From: Pseudoalteromonas prydzensis
Lineage (GTDB): Bacteria; Pseudomonadota; Gammaproteobacteria; Enterobacterales; Alteromonadaceae
NCBI RefSeq assembly: GCF_001661495.1
Contig: NZ_BDDT01000001.1
Coordinates: 434,001 to 498,000, forward strand
Reading direction: 5' to 3'
Length of the DNA: 64,000 nt
Position 1 is the stretch's first letter; each line of letters begins with the position of its first letter. Shown here piece by piece: positions 17,784-26,571 of this stretch. Below the pieces are notes generated by a model. The model saw only the letters and a list, made by a program, of their open reading frames with translations, was not told the origin of the DNA and made no database searches. Both the position numbers and the translations under genes were made by a program.

Positions 17784-18407
17784 ATGAACGCGTTTTCAAC
17801 ATTATTAGGCACGCAACCAATACTGCCTATAATACAAGCAAATAGTAGTGAAGAAGGTGTCGCTATTGCGACCGCGATGCATAAGGCGGGTATCCAATTA
17901 GTGGAAGTTGTGCTGCGCACGCCAGCGTCACTTGACGCATTAATCGCGATTAAAAAAGCACTACCCGATTTATGCGTTGGTGCCGGCACGATTACTGATC
18001 AAGCGTTACTTGCAAAAAGTCTTGCCGCAGGCAGTGATTTTATTGTTACGCCTGCTATATCACCACGGTTACTTGATGCTCTTAGCCAATCCTCTGTGCC
18101 TGTTGTGCCGGGTGTTTCAAACACCGCAGATATTTTACTTGCTAAAGAATATGGCTTTACTGAGCAAAAATTGTTTCCTGCTTCTTTGTGTGGTGGCGAG
18201 CAGTTTTTAAAAGCAGTAAGCAGCGTATTTGCTGATATTCGCTTTTGCCCTACAGGCGGCATTAATGAGCAAAATTTTAAAGACTATTTAGCACTTAGCA
18301 ATGTGATGGCCGTGGGGGGGACTTGGATTGCACAACCACAATGGGTGCAAAGTAAAGACTATGAAAAAATCACTCAAGCCTGCCTTCAGGTACTAAACAA
18401 CAACTAA
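17784..18407 (+). CDS. eda: KDPG/KHG aldolase
   Basis: A 207-residue class I aldolase that splits 2-keto-3-deoxy-6-phosphogluconate into pyruvate and glyceraldehyde-3-phosphate, the last step of galacturonate breakdown. Seen motifs are GAGTI near residue 67, PGVSN near 112 and the Schiff-base lysine in KLFPAS near residue 129. It is 13 bp after the GH28 gene and so shares its transcript and operator. The length is close to the E. coli enzyme. Confidence 0.92.
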   Translation: MNAFSTLLGTQPILPIIQANSSEEGVAIATAMHKAGIQLVEVVLRTPASLDALIAIKKALPDLCVGAGTITDQALLAKSLAAGSDFIVTPAISPRLLDALSQSSVPVVPGVSNTADILLAKEYGFTEQKLFPASLCGGEQFLKAVSSVFADIRFCPTGGINEQNFKDYLALSNVMAVGGTWIAQPQWVQSKDYEKITQACLQVLNNN

Positions 18408-18415
18408 TTAACATA

Positions 18416-18444
18416 TTGACTGCCATACGTTGACAGTGTAATTT
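18416..18444 (+). promoter_or_regulatory. predicted sigma70 promoter of the uxaC unit
   Basis: TTGACT at 18416-18421, a 17-bp spacer and TAATTT at 18439-18444. The operator follows ten bases later, so this internal promoter would be directly repressed. Confidence 0.5.
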
Positions 18445-18454
18445 ACCTTTACAT

Positions 18455-18466
18455 GCCACCGGTGGC
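18455..18466. promoter_or_regulatory. pectin-regulon operator, uxaC unit
   Basis: GCCACCGGTGGC, a perfect palindrome in the 91-bp gap between eda and uxaC. It makes uxaC and the following enzymes an independently controlled unit. Confidence 0.85.
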
Positions 18467-18498
18467 AAAATACAAGCAGAACAGTTAAGGAATCTTCA

Positions 18499-19947
18499 AT
18501 GCCGAGCAATATCGAACCTTTAGAGTTGCACCCAGATCGTTTATTTTCAAGCGATCCTAGCGTCGTTGCTATCGCTAGAAAGTTATATGAATCAATTAAA
18601 GACTTACCAATTGTTAGCCCACACGGTCACACTGATCCACGTTGGTTTAATGAAAATGAAAACTTCGGCAATGCAACCGAGCTGTTTATAAAACCCGATC
18701 ACTATGTGTTTAGAATGCTCTACAGTCAAGGTGTCCCAATGACTGAATTAGGCGTGCCAGAACATGGTCTGCAAGGCGACATGGCTCGCTCTAGAGCAGC
18801 TGAACCTGAAAAAGTATGGCAAATTTTTGCTGATAACTATCACCTATACGCAGGCACACCAAGCGGCTATTGGCTTGATGCCGTATTCAGCGATGTATTT
18901 GGTTTTACTGAAAAACTTTGCTCGGAAAATGGTCAGCACTATTATCAAAAAATTACAGCTGCGTTAGCAACACCTGAGTTCAAGCCTCATGCACTGATGG
19001 ACCGCTTTAACATTGAACTGATTGCCACAACCGAAGGTGCGCTAGATCAGTTACCACATCACCGCGCAATTGCAGGCTCTGCAATGGCAAAACGTGTGAT
19101 CACCACCTTTAGACCTGATGATGTTGTTGATGCTAGCCGCGAAGATTTTATCGACAACGTAATTAAACTTGGTGAGATAACCGGCCAAGATACATCAACT
19201 TGGCAAGGTTATTTAGCAGCAATTCAAATACGTCGTGATTACTTCCGTGTTGAAGGGCGTGCAACGGCAACCGATCATGGCCACCCTACTGCATTAACTG
19301 CTGACTTATCTACAGCTGAGTGTGAAGCATTATTTGAAAAATGCCGAACAGGCAATTCATCTGAGCAAGAGCAAGAGTTATTCCGAGGCCAAATGCTTAC
19401 TGAGCTTGCAGGTATGAGCATTAAAGACGGCTTAGTGATGCAAATTCACCCTGGTGCCCATCGTAATCATAACCAAGCGGTATTTGATCAATTTGGCCGT
19501 GATAAAGGCTGTGATATTCCAAGCCAAACTGAATACGTTAATGCGTTAAAACCACTATTAAGTAAATACGGGAATCACCCGGATCTTAAAATCATCTTAT
19601 TTACGTTAGATGAAACTACCTATAGTCGTGAACTTGCGCCACTAGCAGGTCACTACCCTAGCCTTAAATTAGGCCCAGCTTGGTGGTTCCATGACAGCCC
19701 AGCAGGTATGCTACGTTTTAGACAACAAACAACTGAAACAGCAGGTTTTTACAATACAGTTGGCTTTAATGACGATACCCGTGCATTTTTATCTATCCCC
19801 GCTCGCCATGATGTTGCACGCCGCGTTGACTGCCGTTACTTGGCTGAATTGGTAGCTAATCATCAAATTAGTGAAAGTACTGCGCAGACACTGGCTTATC
19901 AACTAACCTATGGGCTAGTGAAAAAAGCATATAATCTCGATAAATAA
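18499..19947 (+). CDS. uxaC: glucuronate/galacturonate isomerase
   Basis: A 482-residue uronate isomerase of the amidohydrolase fold that converts D-galacturonate to D-tagaturonate in the cytoplasm. The N-terminal metal-binding HGHTDPRWF motif is at about residues 42-50, and a conserved AWWFHDSP stretch lies near residue 395. The length is close to the E. coli protein. It leads the unit that continues with the GH105, GH43 and esterase genes. Its product feeds UxaB, encoded 24 kb away under the same operator type. Confidence 0.93.
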   Translation: MPSNIEPLELHPDRLFSSDPSVVAIARKLYESIKDLPIVSPHGHTDPRWFNENENFGNATELFIKPDHYVFRMLYSQGVPMTELGVPEHGLQGDMARSRAAEPEKVWQIFADNYHLYAGTPSGYWLDAVFSDVFGFTEKLCSENGQHYYQKITAALATPEFKPHALMDRFNIELIATTEGALDQLPHHRAIAGSAMAKRVITTFRPDDVVDASREDFIDNVIKLGEITGQDTSTWQGYLAAIQIRRDYFRVEGRATATDHGHPTALTADLSTAECEALFEKCRTGNSSEQEQELFRGQMLTELAGMSIKDGLVMQIHPGAHRNHNQAVFDQFGRDKGCDIPSQTEYVNALKPLLSKYGNHPDLKIILFTLDETTYSRELAPLAGHYPSLKLGPAWWFHDSPAGMLRFRQQTTETAGFYNTVGFNDDTRAFLSIPARHDVARRVDCRYLAELVANHQISESTAQTLAYQLTYGLVKKAYNLDK

Positions 19948-19955
19948 CAATAATA

Positions 19956-19978
19956 GAGCCACTTAATTTAAGTGGCTC
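19956..19978 (+). repeat. 11-bp perfect hairpin between uxaC and GH105
   Basis: GAGCCACTTAA pairs with TTAAGTGGCTC almost without a loop. No U tract follows, so it may protect or process the uxaC message rather than end it. Confidence 0.5.
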
Positions 19979-19996
19979 AACCATTGAGGACACACC

Positions 19997-22546
19997 ATGA
20001 CTTTAAAAACATCACTGTTATCAAAGCGCATTATGATGGGAACAGCTCTAGGCTCTAGCCTTTTACTGGCTGCCTGCCAAGAACAAGCTGACCTTAAAAC
20101 ACCATTGCAAGCAAGTGAGACAAATTCACTCAGTAGCGCACTAGTTGCTAAAGTAGACATTGTTAATCCATCTTCATTTAAGCGCCCTGATGAGCCAATC
20201 TATCTTAGCTATTACGATTTAGGCCTTAGCCAAACTGCGGCTTTAACGGTAAACACAGCGCAGCAAGTGTTACCTAGCCAAGCAGTAGATATTAACTCAG
20301 ACGGTGAACTTGATGGTGTGTATTTTATTGTCGATTTAAATGATAAACCGATTGAAGTCACCATAACACAGCAAAGTAAACCAGTAATCACAGCACAAAA
20401 AAAACGTGTTCAAGCTGATCTTGCGCATAAACAAGGTGGTCAATGGCAGCCTCATTCTCGTCCGCCAAAACACCAAGTTGGCACAGGTAAAAAAGAGTAT
20501 GTAGGCGGTGAATTTAAAAATGTTGATGAGTTAACGCCACCAGATTATTACACCGATCATTCAAATTGGATCCGTTACGAAGGCCCAGGTATTGAGTCAG
20601 ATAAAGTGGGTTATCGTTTTTACCTTGATTGGCGCAATGGCTTTGACATTTTTGGTAAATTAACCGCAGCCCCTGTTTTACATACTGTTGGCCTTGATGG
20701 TTATGACTCTTATCATAACAAACAAGATTGGGGAATGGACATTCTCAAAGTGGGCAAGTCTTTAGGTGCAGGCGGATTTGGTTTGCTAGGTAGTAATGAT
20801 GAGCTGGAACATGTCGCTGATGTGATCCAGCGCACAGCACGGATTATTGAAAATGGTGATTTACGCGCCAGTATTCAAATTGAGTATCAAGGCTGGCAAA
20901 ACAGTTACCAACAGCAAGATTTAACCGCAAACATTAGTATGCATGGCGGCTCACGTTTAGCACATGTAGAACTGAGCACTGATAAAGACTTGTCTAATTT
21001 AGTGGCCGGTGTGGTCAAACACCCTGAGACTGAGTTTATTCAAGGTGATCTCGATGCAATGAGTAATTATGGCTACAGTTATATTGCCAGTTGGGGCAAT
21101 CAAAGTTTAGATAAATCAGCTTTAGGTATGGCGGTTTTCTTTAAAAAAGGCGATGTTATTGACGTACGCCAAGATAAAAATAACTACCTTGCAGTACTAA
21201 AACCAAAAGGGCAAAGTATACAACATGCAGATTACTATTTTGCCTCAGTGTGGCAGCCGGAAAGTGGTATCAACGATAAAGAAAGCTTTATTGAGTACCT
21301 TGATCAACAAGCTGAAAGGTTGACAATTAAACCACGCATTACTTTGCACACCACAGTTACAGCAAAAAAAACGACGCAACCGCTTAATGATAAATTAGCC
21401 CTTGAATGGGCCCGCGCCCTTGCCGATTCAGAGCTGAAAAGAAAAACACTAGGCTACCATGCCAATGGCTGGGATGCTAACCGTAAGCGCAGCCCAAAGT
21501 TTGAATACGACATTATTGGTTTACAACCTTATGCCTATTATCAATTGGGGCTGGCAACTGATGAGCAAGCTTATAAGGATGTGATTGCCCAAGTTACTGG
21601 CAGCTTTATTGATCAGCAAGGGAAAATCAGCGCCTATAAACAAAGCAATTTTAATATTGATAATATTCCACCCGGTCGCAACCTTATTCAGCTATACCAA
21701 GATACCCAGCAGCAACAATACTTATTGGCTGCAAAAGCTTTGCGCGCACAATTACAGTTACAGCCACGTACATCACAAGGCGCATTTTGGCACAAAAACA
21801 AATATCAACATCAAGTGTGGCTAGATGGCGTTTATATGGGTATGCCTTTTTTAGCCCAATATGCCAGCTTATTTGAAACAGGCCACCAGCAACAAGAAAC
21901 CTTCGCTGAGGTGGTAAACGAATTTAAGCTCACTCGGGAAGCACTACGCGATCCACAAACAGGGTTGTACTATCACGGTTGGGATGAATCTAAACAGCAA
22001 ACATGGGCGAATAAACAAACCGGTGTTTCCGCAGAGTTTTGGGGCCGTGGTATGGGTTGGCTCGCTATGGCGGTGGTTGATGTACTCGATTACATCCCAG
22101 CAAAAAACACAGAGCAACGCGATACCTTACTCGCCATGGTAAAAGAGTTGGCCACTGATATTGCCAAAGTTCAAGATACTGATACCGGCACATGGTGGCA
22201 AGTTTTAGACAAACCAACGGCTTTAGGTAACTACCAAGAGTCAACTGCAACAGCAATGTTCGCTTACTTTTATGCAAAAGCACTTAATAATAGCTATATC
22301 GATGCTGATTATCAAGACACCGCGCTTGCAGCGTATCAAGGTTTACTTAACCAATTTACATTAGTACATAGTGATGGCACGGTAAGTATGACTAACCAAT
22401 GCTATGTTGCAGGCCTTGGCTTTGGCCGTGATGGTAGTTATCACTATTATATGAGCGAGCCGGTCAGCAAAAATGATCCTAAAGGAAATGGTCCCTTCAT
22501 TCTAGCAAGCCTTGAAGTAGCTAGGCTTCTAGCTGGTAACAACTAA
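19997..22546 (+). CDS. DUF4861-GH105 fusion, unsaturated rhamnogalacturonyl hydrolase
   Basis: An 849-residue lipoprotein (lipobox LLAAC near residue 26). Residues about 45-440 match the DUF4861 family, seen in pectin and uronic polymer loci and of unknown role. Residues about 450-845 are a GH105 alpha-barrel that removes unsaturated uronic acid from the non-reducing ends of pectin lyase products. GH105 marks are WLDGVYMG near 608-615 with the catalytic Asp, HGWDES near 658 and the WGRGMGWLAMAVVD stretch near 681. It is encoded just before a second, single-domain GH105. The fusion suggests that the DUF4861 part binds or prepares the same substrate. Confidence 0.88.
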   Translation: MTLKTSLLSKRIMMGTALGSSLLLAACQEQADLKTPLQASETNSLSSALVAKVDIVNPSSFKRPDEPIYLSYYDLGLSQTAALTVNTAQQVLPSQAVDINSDGELDGVYFIVDLNDKPIEVTITQQSKPVITAQKKRVQADLAHKQGGQWQPHSRPPKHQVGTGKKEYVGGEFKNVDELTPPDYYTDHSNWIRYEGPGIESDKVGYRFYLDWRNGFDIFGKLTAAPVLHTVGLDGYDSYHNKQDWGMDILKVGKSLGAGGFGLLGSNDELEHVADVIQRTARIIENGDLRASIQIEYQGWQNSYQQQDLTANISMHGGSRLAHVELSTDKDLSNLVAGVVKHPETEFIQGDLDAMSNYGYSYIASWGNQSLDKSALGMAVFFKKGDVIDVRQDKNNYLAVLKPKGQSIQHADYYFASVWQPESGINDKESFIEYLDQQAERLTIKPRITLHTTVTAKKTTQPLNDKLALEWARALADSELKRKTLGYHANGWDANRKRSPKFEYDIIGLQPYAYYQLGLATDEQAYKDVIAQVTGSFIDQQGKISAYKQSNFNIDNIPPGRNLIQLYQDTQQQQYLLAAKALRAQLQLQPRTSQGAFWHKNKYQHQVWLDGVYMGMPFLAQYASLFETGHQQQETFAEVVNEFKLTREALRDPQTGLYYHGWDESKQQTWANKQTGVSAEFWGRGMGWLAMAVVDVLDYIPAKNTEQRDTLLAMVKELATDIAKVQDTDTGTWWQVLDKPTALGNYQESTATAMFAYFYAKALNNSYIDADYQDTALAAYQGLLNQFTLVHSDGTVSMTNQCYVAGLGFGRDGSYHYYMSEPVSKNDPKGNGPFILASLEVARLLAGNN

Positions 22547-22566
22547 CCAGTCATAGATTAATCAGC

Positions 22567-22600
22567 CGGTAAGCAAAATTCATCGCATTTTTGCTTACCG
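22567..22600 (+). terminator. hairpin between the two GH105 genes
   Basis: CGGTAAGCAAAA at 22567-22578 pairs with TTTTGCTTACCG ending at 22600. The T run lies inside the stem, so it may attenuate rather than fully stop transcription. Confidence 0.5.
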
Positions 22601-22653
22601 ACTAACACTTACTTCCCTTCAACAACATCAGCACACTAAGCTCATAAGGATTT

Positions 22654-23868
22654 ATGATGCGTATAATTAAAATAAATAATAACAGCGCAAATAAAAATAT
22701 TTTTTCATTTTTTATCTGCTGCTTATTCTGCTCAATAATGAATGTGTCTGCACAAAATAATAACAACTCACCGAGCTATGCCGTGCAAATGGCTAACTCT
22801 GAGATGACTCGTAATCCACAGGCGTACACCATTGATTGGCGCACTGAACCGCGCTGGGACTACACCCATGGCTTAGTGTTACTGTCATTTGCCAAGCTCT
22901 ATCAGCATCAACCAGAGCAACGCTATTTCAATTACATTAAAGAATACGTAGACGCTTTAGTTATGGAAGATGGCACTATTAAAACCTACGTAATGAGTAA
23001 ATATAATCTCGACATGCTCAATGCCGGCAAGTTACTGTTTTTTATGTTTGATGAAACAAAAGACCGTAAATATCGCCTTGCCCTCGATACTTTATATGCA
23101 CAGTTCAAATTACAACCTCGCACAATTGATGGTGGCTTTTGGCATAAAAAACGCTATACCTCGCAAATGTGGCTTGATGGTTTATATATGGCAGCCCCCT
23201 TTTATGCCGAATATATCCGCCGCTTTGGGACAGTAGATCAGTATGATGATGTTATAAAACAGTTTGAATTAATTGAACAACATACTTATCGCAGTGACAC
23301 CGCTCTACCTGTACATGGCTGGGATGAATCTAAACAACAGCGTTGGGCTGATAAAAAAACCGGACAATCACCTAATCATTGGTCGCGCTCTATCGGTTGG
23401 TACGCCATGGCAATGGTTGATGTATTAGATCAACTACCGAATGATTACCCAAAAAAAGCGTGGCTATCACAGCGCTTTAATACATTGATAGATAACATGT
23501 TAAAGCTACGCTCTGACTCCGGTGTATGGTATCAAGTTACAGATAAAGGTGAATTAGACGGTAATTATTTAGAATCCTCTGGCAGTGCTATGCTCAGCTA
23601 TGCGATTGCAAGAGGTGTTAATCAAGGTTACTTGTCTGATAGCTACCAAGTGATTGCAAAAAATACCTTTAATGCTGTAGTTAGCAACTTTATTAAACGT
23701 GAAGCAGATAACACCTTATCAATCCAACAAGTATGTGAAGTAGCAGGACTTGGCGGTAAACCATATCGAGATGGCAGCTTTGCTTATTACATCAGTGAAA
23801 ATGTACGCGCGAACGATCCTAAAGCAGTCGGCCCTTTTATTCTTGCTAGTTTAGAAATGGAGAAATAA
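22654..23868 (+). CDS. GH105 unsaturated galacturonyl/rhamnogalacturonyl hydrolase
   Basis: A 404-residue secreted GH105 enzyme with a signal peptide of about 33 residues. Family marks are MWLDGLYMAAPF near 171-182 with the catalytic Asp, HGWDES near 221 and SRSIGWYAMAMVDVLD near 247. It hydrolyses the unsaturated uronic acid at the end of oligosaccharides made by pectate or rhamnogalacturonan lyases, giving 4-deoxy-5-ketouronate for KduI. It is related to the catalytic half of the fusion protein just upstream, probably by an old duplication. Only 3 bp separate it from the GH43 gene. Confidence 0.9.
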   Translation: MMRIIKINNNSANKNIFSFFICCLFCSIMNVSAQNNNNSPSYAVQMANSEMTRNPQAYTIDWRTEPRWDYTHGLVLLSFAKLYQHQPEQRYFNYIKEYVDALVMEDGTIKTYVMSKYNLDMLNAGKLLFFMFDETKDRKYRLALDTLYAQFKLQPRTIDGGFWHKKRYTSQMWLDGLYMAAPFYAEYIRRFGTVDQYDDVIKQFELIEQHTYRSDTALPVHGWDESKQQRWADKKTGQSPNHWSRSIGWYAMAMVDVLDQLPNDYPKKAWLSQRFNTLIDNMLKLRSDSGVWYQVTDKGELDGNYLESSGSAMLSYAIARGVNQGYLSDSYQVIAKNTFNAVVSNFIKREADNTLSIQQVCEVAGLGGKPYRDGSFAYYISENVRANDPKAVGPFILASLEMEK

Positions 23869-23871
23869 CCG

Positions 23872-25539
23872 ATGCTAAGCAACAAATACTATTTCTATTT
23901 AACACTTTTGCTCGTTTGCTTAAGTAGCAGCCTAGGTTATGCAAAAGAGTCGCAATTACTATCGTCAACACACACTCAAAGCCCGTGGCAAGCAGATCTA
24001 GGTAATGGCGAATATAAAAACCCAATCTTGCATGCCGATTATTCCGACCCGGATGTAGTCGCTGTTAATGGCGATTATTACATGACAGCATCTAGTTTCA
24101 ACTCTGCACCTGGCTTGCCTATTTTACACTCTACCGATTTAGTCAATTGGCAGTTAATAAATTATGCGCTGCCAATACAGCTGCCACAAGCCCACTTTGC
24201 AAAAGTACAACATGGCAACGGCGTATGGGCGCCGACAATCCGTTTTCATGATAATAAATTTTGGATTTTTTACCCTGATCCTGATTTTGGTATTTATGTA
24301 ACCACAACAGATGATCCTGCTGGAACTTGGTCAACCCCACAGCTTATTTTAGCGGGTAAAGGATTAATCGACCCGGCACCTTTATGGGACGACAATGGTA
24401 AAACCTACTTAATACATGCATGGGCAAAAAGTCGTGCTGGCTTTAATAATGTACTCACGCTGCGTGAAATGAAAGATGATGCAAGTTGGGTCAGTGATAA
24501 ATTTACACACATTGTCGATGGTAAAAATCACCCTGGATATCGCACCATTGAAGGTCCTAAATTTTATAAACGTAACGGTTACTACTATATTTTTGCGCCT
24601 GCAGGTGGGGTAGATTTAGGTTGGCAATCGGTATTTAGAGCAAAAAAAATTACCGGTCCCTATCAAGCCAAAGTAGTAATGGCGCAAGGTAATTCAGTGA
24701 TCAACGGTCCTCATCAAGGTGCGTGGGTTCACACCCAATTTGCTGAGGACTGGTTTATTCACTTTCAAAGCAAACAAGCGTATGGTCGAATCACCCATTT
24801 ACAACCTATGCGCTGGGACAATGATTGGCCAATCATAGGCATAGATAAAAATGGTAATGGAACTGGGCAACCGGTTTTACAGCACACTAAACCTAGAAGC
24901 AAAATTAACCCACAGCCCACCAGCATAGTGAACAATGATGAATTCAACAGCCCTGAACTAAATTTGTTATGGCAATGGAATGCAAATCCAAGTAACAGCT
25001 GGTATTCACTGACAGACAATCCCGGCTTTTTACGCTTATACTCGCAGCCAATTACAGCACAAAACAATACTAATTTATGGTCAACGCCTTCATTGTTACT
25101 ACAAAAAATTCCCGCAGAGCAATTTGCTTTTACGACCACATTGCAGGTCAACAAAACAAGCTCAGCTAGTTCCTCAGGGCTAATTTTATTTGGTGAAGAC
25201 TATGCATGGATGGGTATCAAAACATCTTCTACTGGCGAACAACAGCTAGTCTATGTGCACTGTTTTAATGCGAGAAAAGGCTGTAAAGAAAGTATCGTAG
25301 AGCAACAACCACTGACACAACCCTATCTTGAACTAAAAGTCGTTCTACAACCAGGCGCCACAGCCATTTTTAGTTATAGAACCGCTGCAAGTGCTGAGTT
25401 TCAAATTATTGGTGAACACTTCCAAGCTAAAAAAGGCCGCTGGGTAGGTGCTAAGTTAGGCTTATTTAGCCTGTCGCAAACTCCTGGCGCTAGCAGCTAT
25501 GCCGATTTTGACTATGCCCGTTACGACACTTTGGATTAA
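23872..25539 (+). CDS. glycoside hydrolase family 43 with C-terminal lectin-like domain
   Basis: A 555-residue secreted protein with a signal peptide (about residues 1-24). The GH43 five-bladed propeller covers about 30-330 with the three acidic residues Asp59 (SDPDV), Asp167 (IDPAP) and Glu227 (IEGPK). Residues 350-555 form a concanavalin-like domain as in two-domain GH43 beta-xylosidase types. In a pectin locus the likely targets are arabinose, xylose or galactose side chains, but specificity cannot be set from sequence. It is tightly coupled to the GH105 before it and the esterase after it. Confidence 0.88.
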   Translation: MLSNKYYFYLTLLLVCLSSSLGYAKESQLLSSTHTQSPWQADLGNGEYKNPILHADYSDPDVVAVNGDYYMTASSFNSAPGLPILHSTDLVNWQLINYALPIQLPQAHFAKVQHGNGVWAPTIRFHDNKFWIFYPDPDFGIYVTTTDDPAGTWSTPQLILAGKGLIDPAPLWDDNGKTYLIHAWAKSRAGFNNVLTLREMKDDASWVSDKFTHIVDGKNHPGYRTIEGPKFYKRNGYYYIFAPAGGVDLGWQSVFRAKKITGPYQAKVVMAQGNSVINGPHQGAWVHTQFAEDWFIHFQSKQAYGRITHLQPMRWDNDWPIIGIDKNGNGTGQPVLQHTKPRSKINPQPTSIVNNDEFNSPELNLLWQWNANPSNSWYSLTDNPGFLRLYSQPITAQNNTNLWSTPSLLLQKIPAEQFAFTTTLQVNKTSSASSSGLILFGEDYAWMGIKTSSTGEQQLVYVHCFNARKGCKESIVEQQPLTQPYLELKVVLQPGATAIFSYRTAASAEFQIIGEHFQAKKGRWVGAKLGLFSLSQTPGASSYADFDYARYDTLD

Positions 25540-26502
25540 ATGAATATGTTTAAATATCAAAAGTTGAACTTTTTTGCCGTATTATTACTATGTGTTCAGC
25601 CATGCATAGCAGCTGATTACACCGTTGAAAATACATATAAAAAACTAATCAAACACTATCCACACATGCAGGTGCCCGCAACGACAGTTCCTGACTCTGT
25701 CATCGCTCATAAAGCACTGGTTTACAAGCAAACTAAAACCAGTGCACAGACTTTAGATATTTATCAGCAAAAGCAGCAAACACAAACAGCGCCATTGATC
25801 ATATTGATCCACGGAGGTGGCTGGCAATCAGGCTCCCCCGCATTAATGACAGCACTTGCAATTGCGCTAGTAGAACGTGGTTATATTGTTGCTGCGCCCA
25901 GTTACCGTCTCAGCGAGGAAGCGCCTTATCCTGCAGCAGTTGAGGATTTAGTTGATGCGTTTCATTGGCTTAAACATAATGCTGCTCAGTATAATATAGA
26001 CAGCACTAAGATTGCTTTATCGGGCGGCTCTGCAGGTGGCCAATTAGCCGCGCTATTAGCCTACAGCGGCGGAATTGTTGATAGCAGCGACACTAACTCA
26101 AAGCGATTTAAGGTCCAAGCGCTGATCAACATAGATGGCTTAAGTGACTTCACGTCCCCTGAAGCACTGCCTTTTGAAAACAACCCAGCCAAGGCCGTCA
26201 CATCAGCCAGCAAGTGGTTGGGGGGTAGGTATGAAACTATCCCACAGCGTTGGCGCGACGCATCGCCTATTTTCTATATTGATAAAAACGCGCCTGCGAC
26301 ACTTTTCATCAATAGCTCAGTGCCACGCTTTCGTGCAGGTCGAGACAGCGCAATACAAAAGTTACAAGAGTTGCATAGACCCAGTGAAGTTTACCAATTC
26401 GATGATGCGCCGCATTCATTTTGGTTATTCCAGCCGTGGTTAACGCCTACTACCAGCGTTATTGATGACTTTTTAACAACACAATTTGCTAAAACTCGTT
26501 GA
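25540..26502 (+). CDS. secreted alpha/beta-hydrolase esterase (HSL/BD-FAE type)
   Basis: A 320-residue esterase with a signal peptide (about residues 1-24). The oxyanion motif HGGGW is at 91-95, the nucleophile Ser164 lies in GGSAGG, and the likely catalytic His292 is in DDAPHSF. This is the hormone-sensitive-lipase or feruloyl-esterase-like group found in plant polysaccharide loci. It probably removes acetyl, methyl or feruloyl esters from pectin fragments. Its ATG directly follows the stop of GH43, so the two are translationally coupled. It is the last gene of the uxaC unit. Confidence 0.85.
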   Translation: MNMFKYQKLNFFAVLLLCVQPCIAADYTVENTYKKLIKHYPHMQVPATTVPDSVIAHKALVYKQTKTSAQTLDIYQQKQQTQTAPLIILIHGGGWQSGSPALMTALAIALVERGYIVAAPSYRLSEEAPYPAAVEDLVDAFHWLKHNAAQYNIDSTKIALSGGSAGGQLAALLAYSGGIVDSSDTNSKRFKVQALINIDGLSDFTSPEALPFENNPAKAVTSASKWLGGRYETIPQRWRDASPIFYIDKNAPATLFINSSVPRFRAGRDSAIQKLQELHRPSEVYQFDDAPHSFWLFQPWLTPTTSVIDDFLTTQFAKTR

Positions 26503-26522
26503 TCATTATTGTTGTTAAAATT

Positions 26523-26570
26523 AAAGCCTTGATGAGTTAATGGTTATTCTAAGTCATCAAGGCTTTCTTT
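26523..26570. terminator. bidirectional terminator between esterase and pectate lyase
   Basis: AAAGCCTTGATGA at 26523-26535 pairs with TCATCAAGGCTTT at 26554-26566, flanked by T-rich sequence to the right and A-rich sequence to the left. It serves two convergent genes. Confidence 0.8.
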
Positions 26571-26571
26571 G

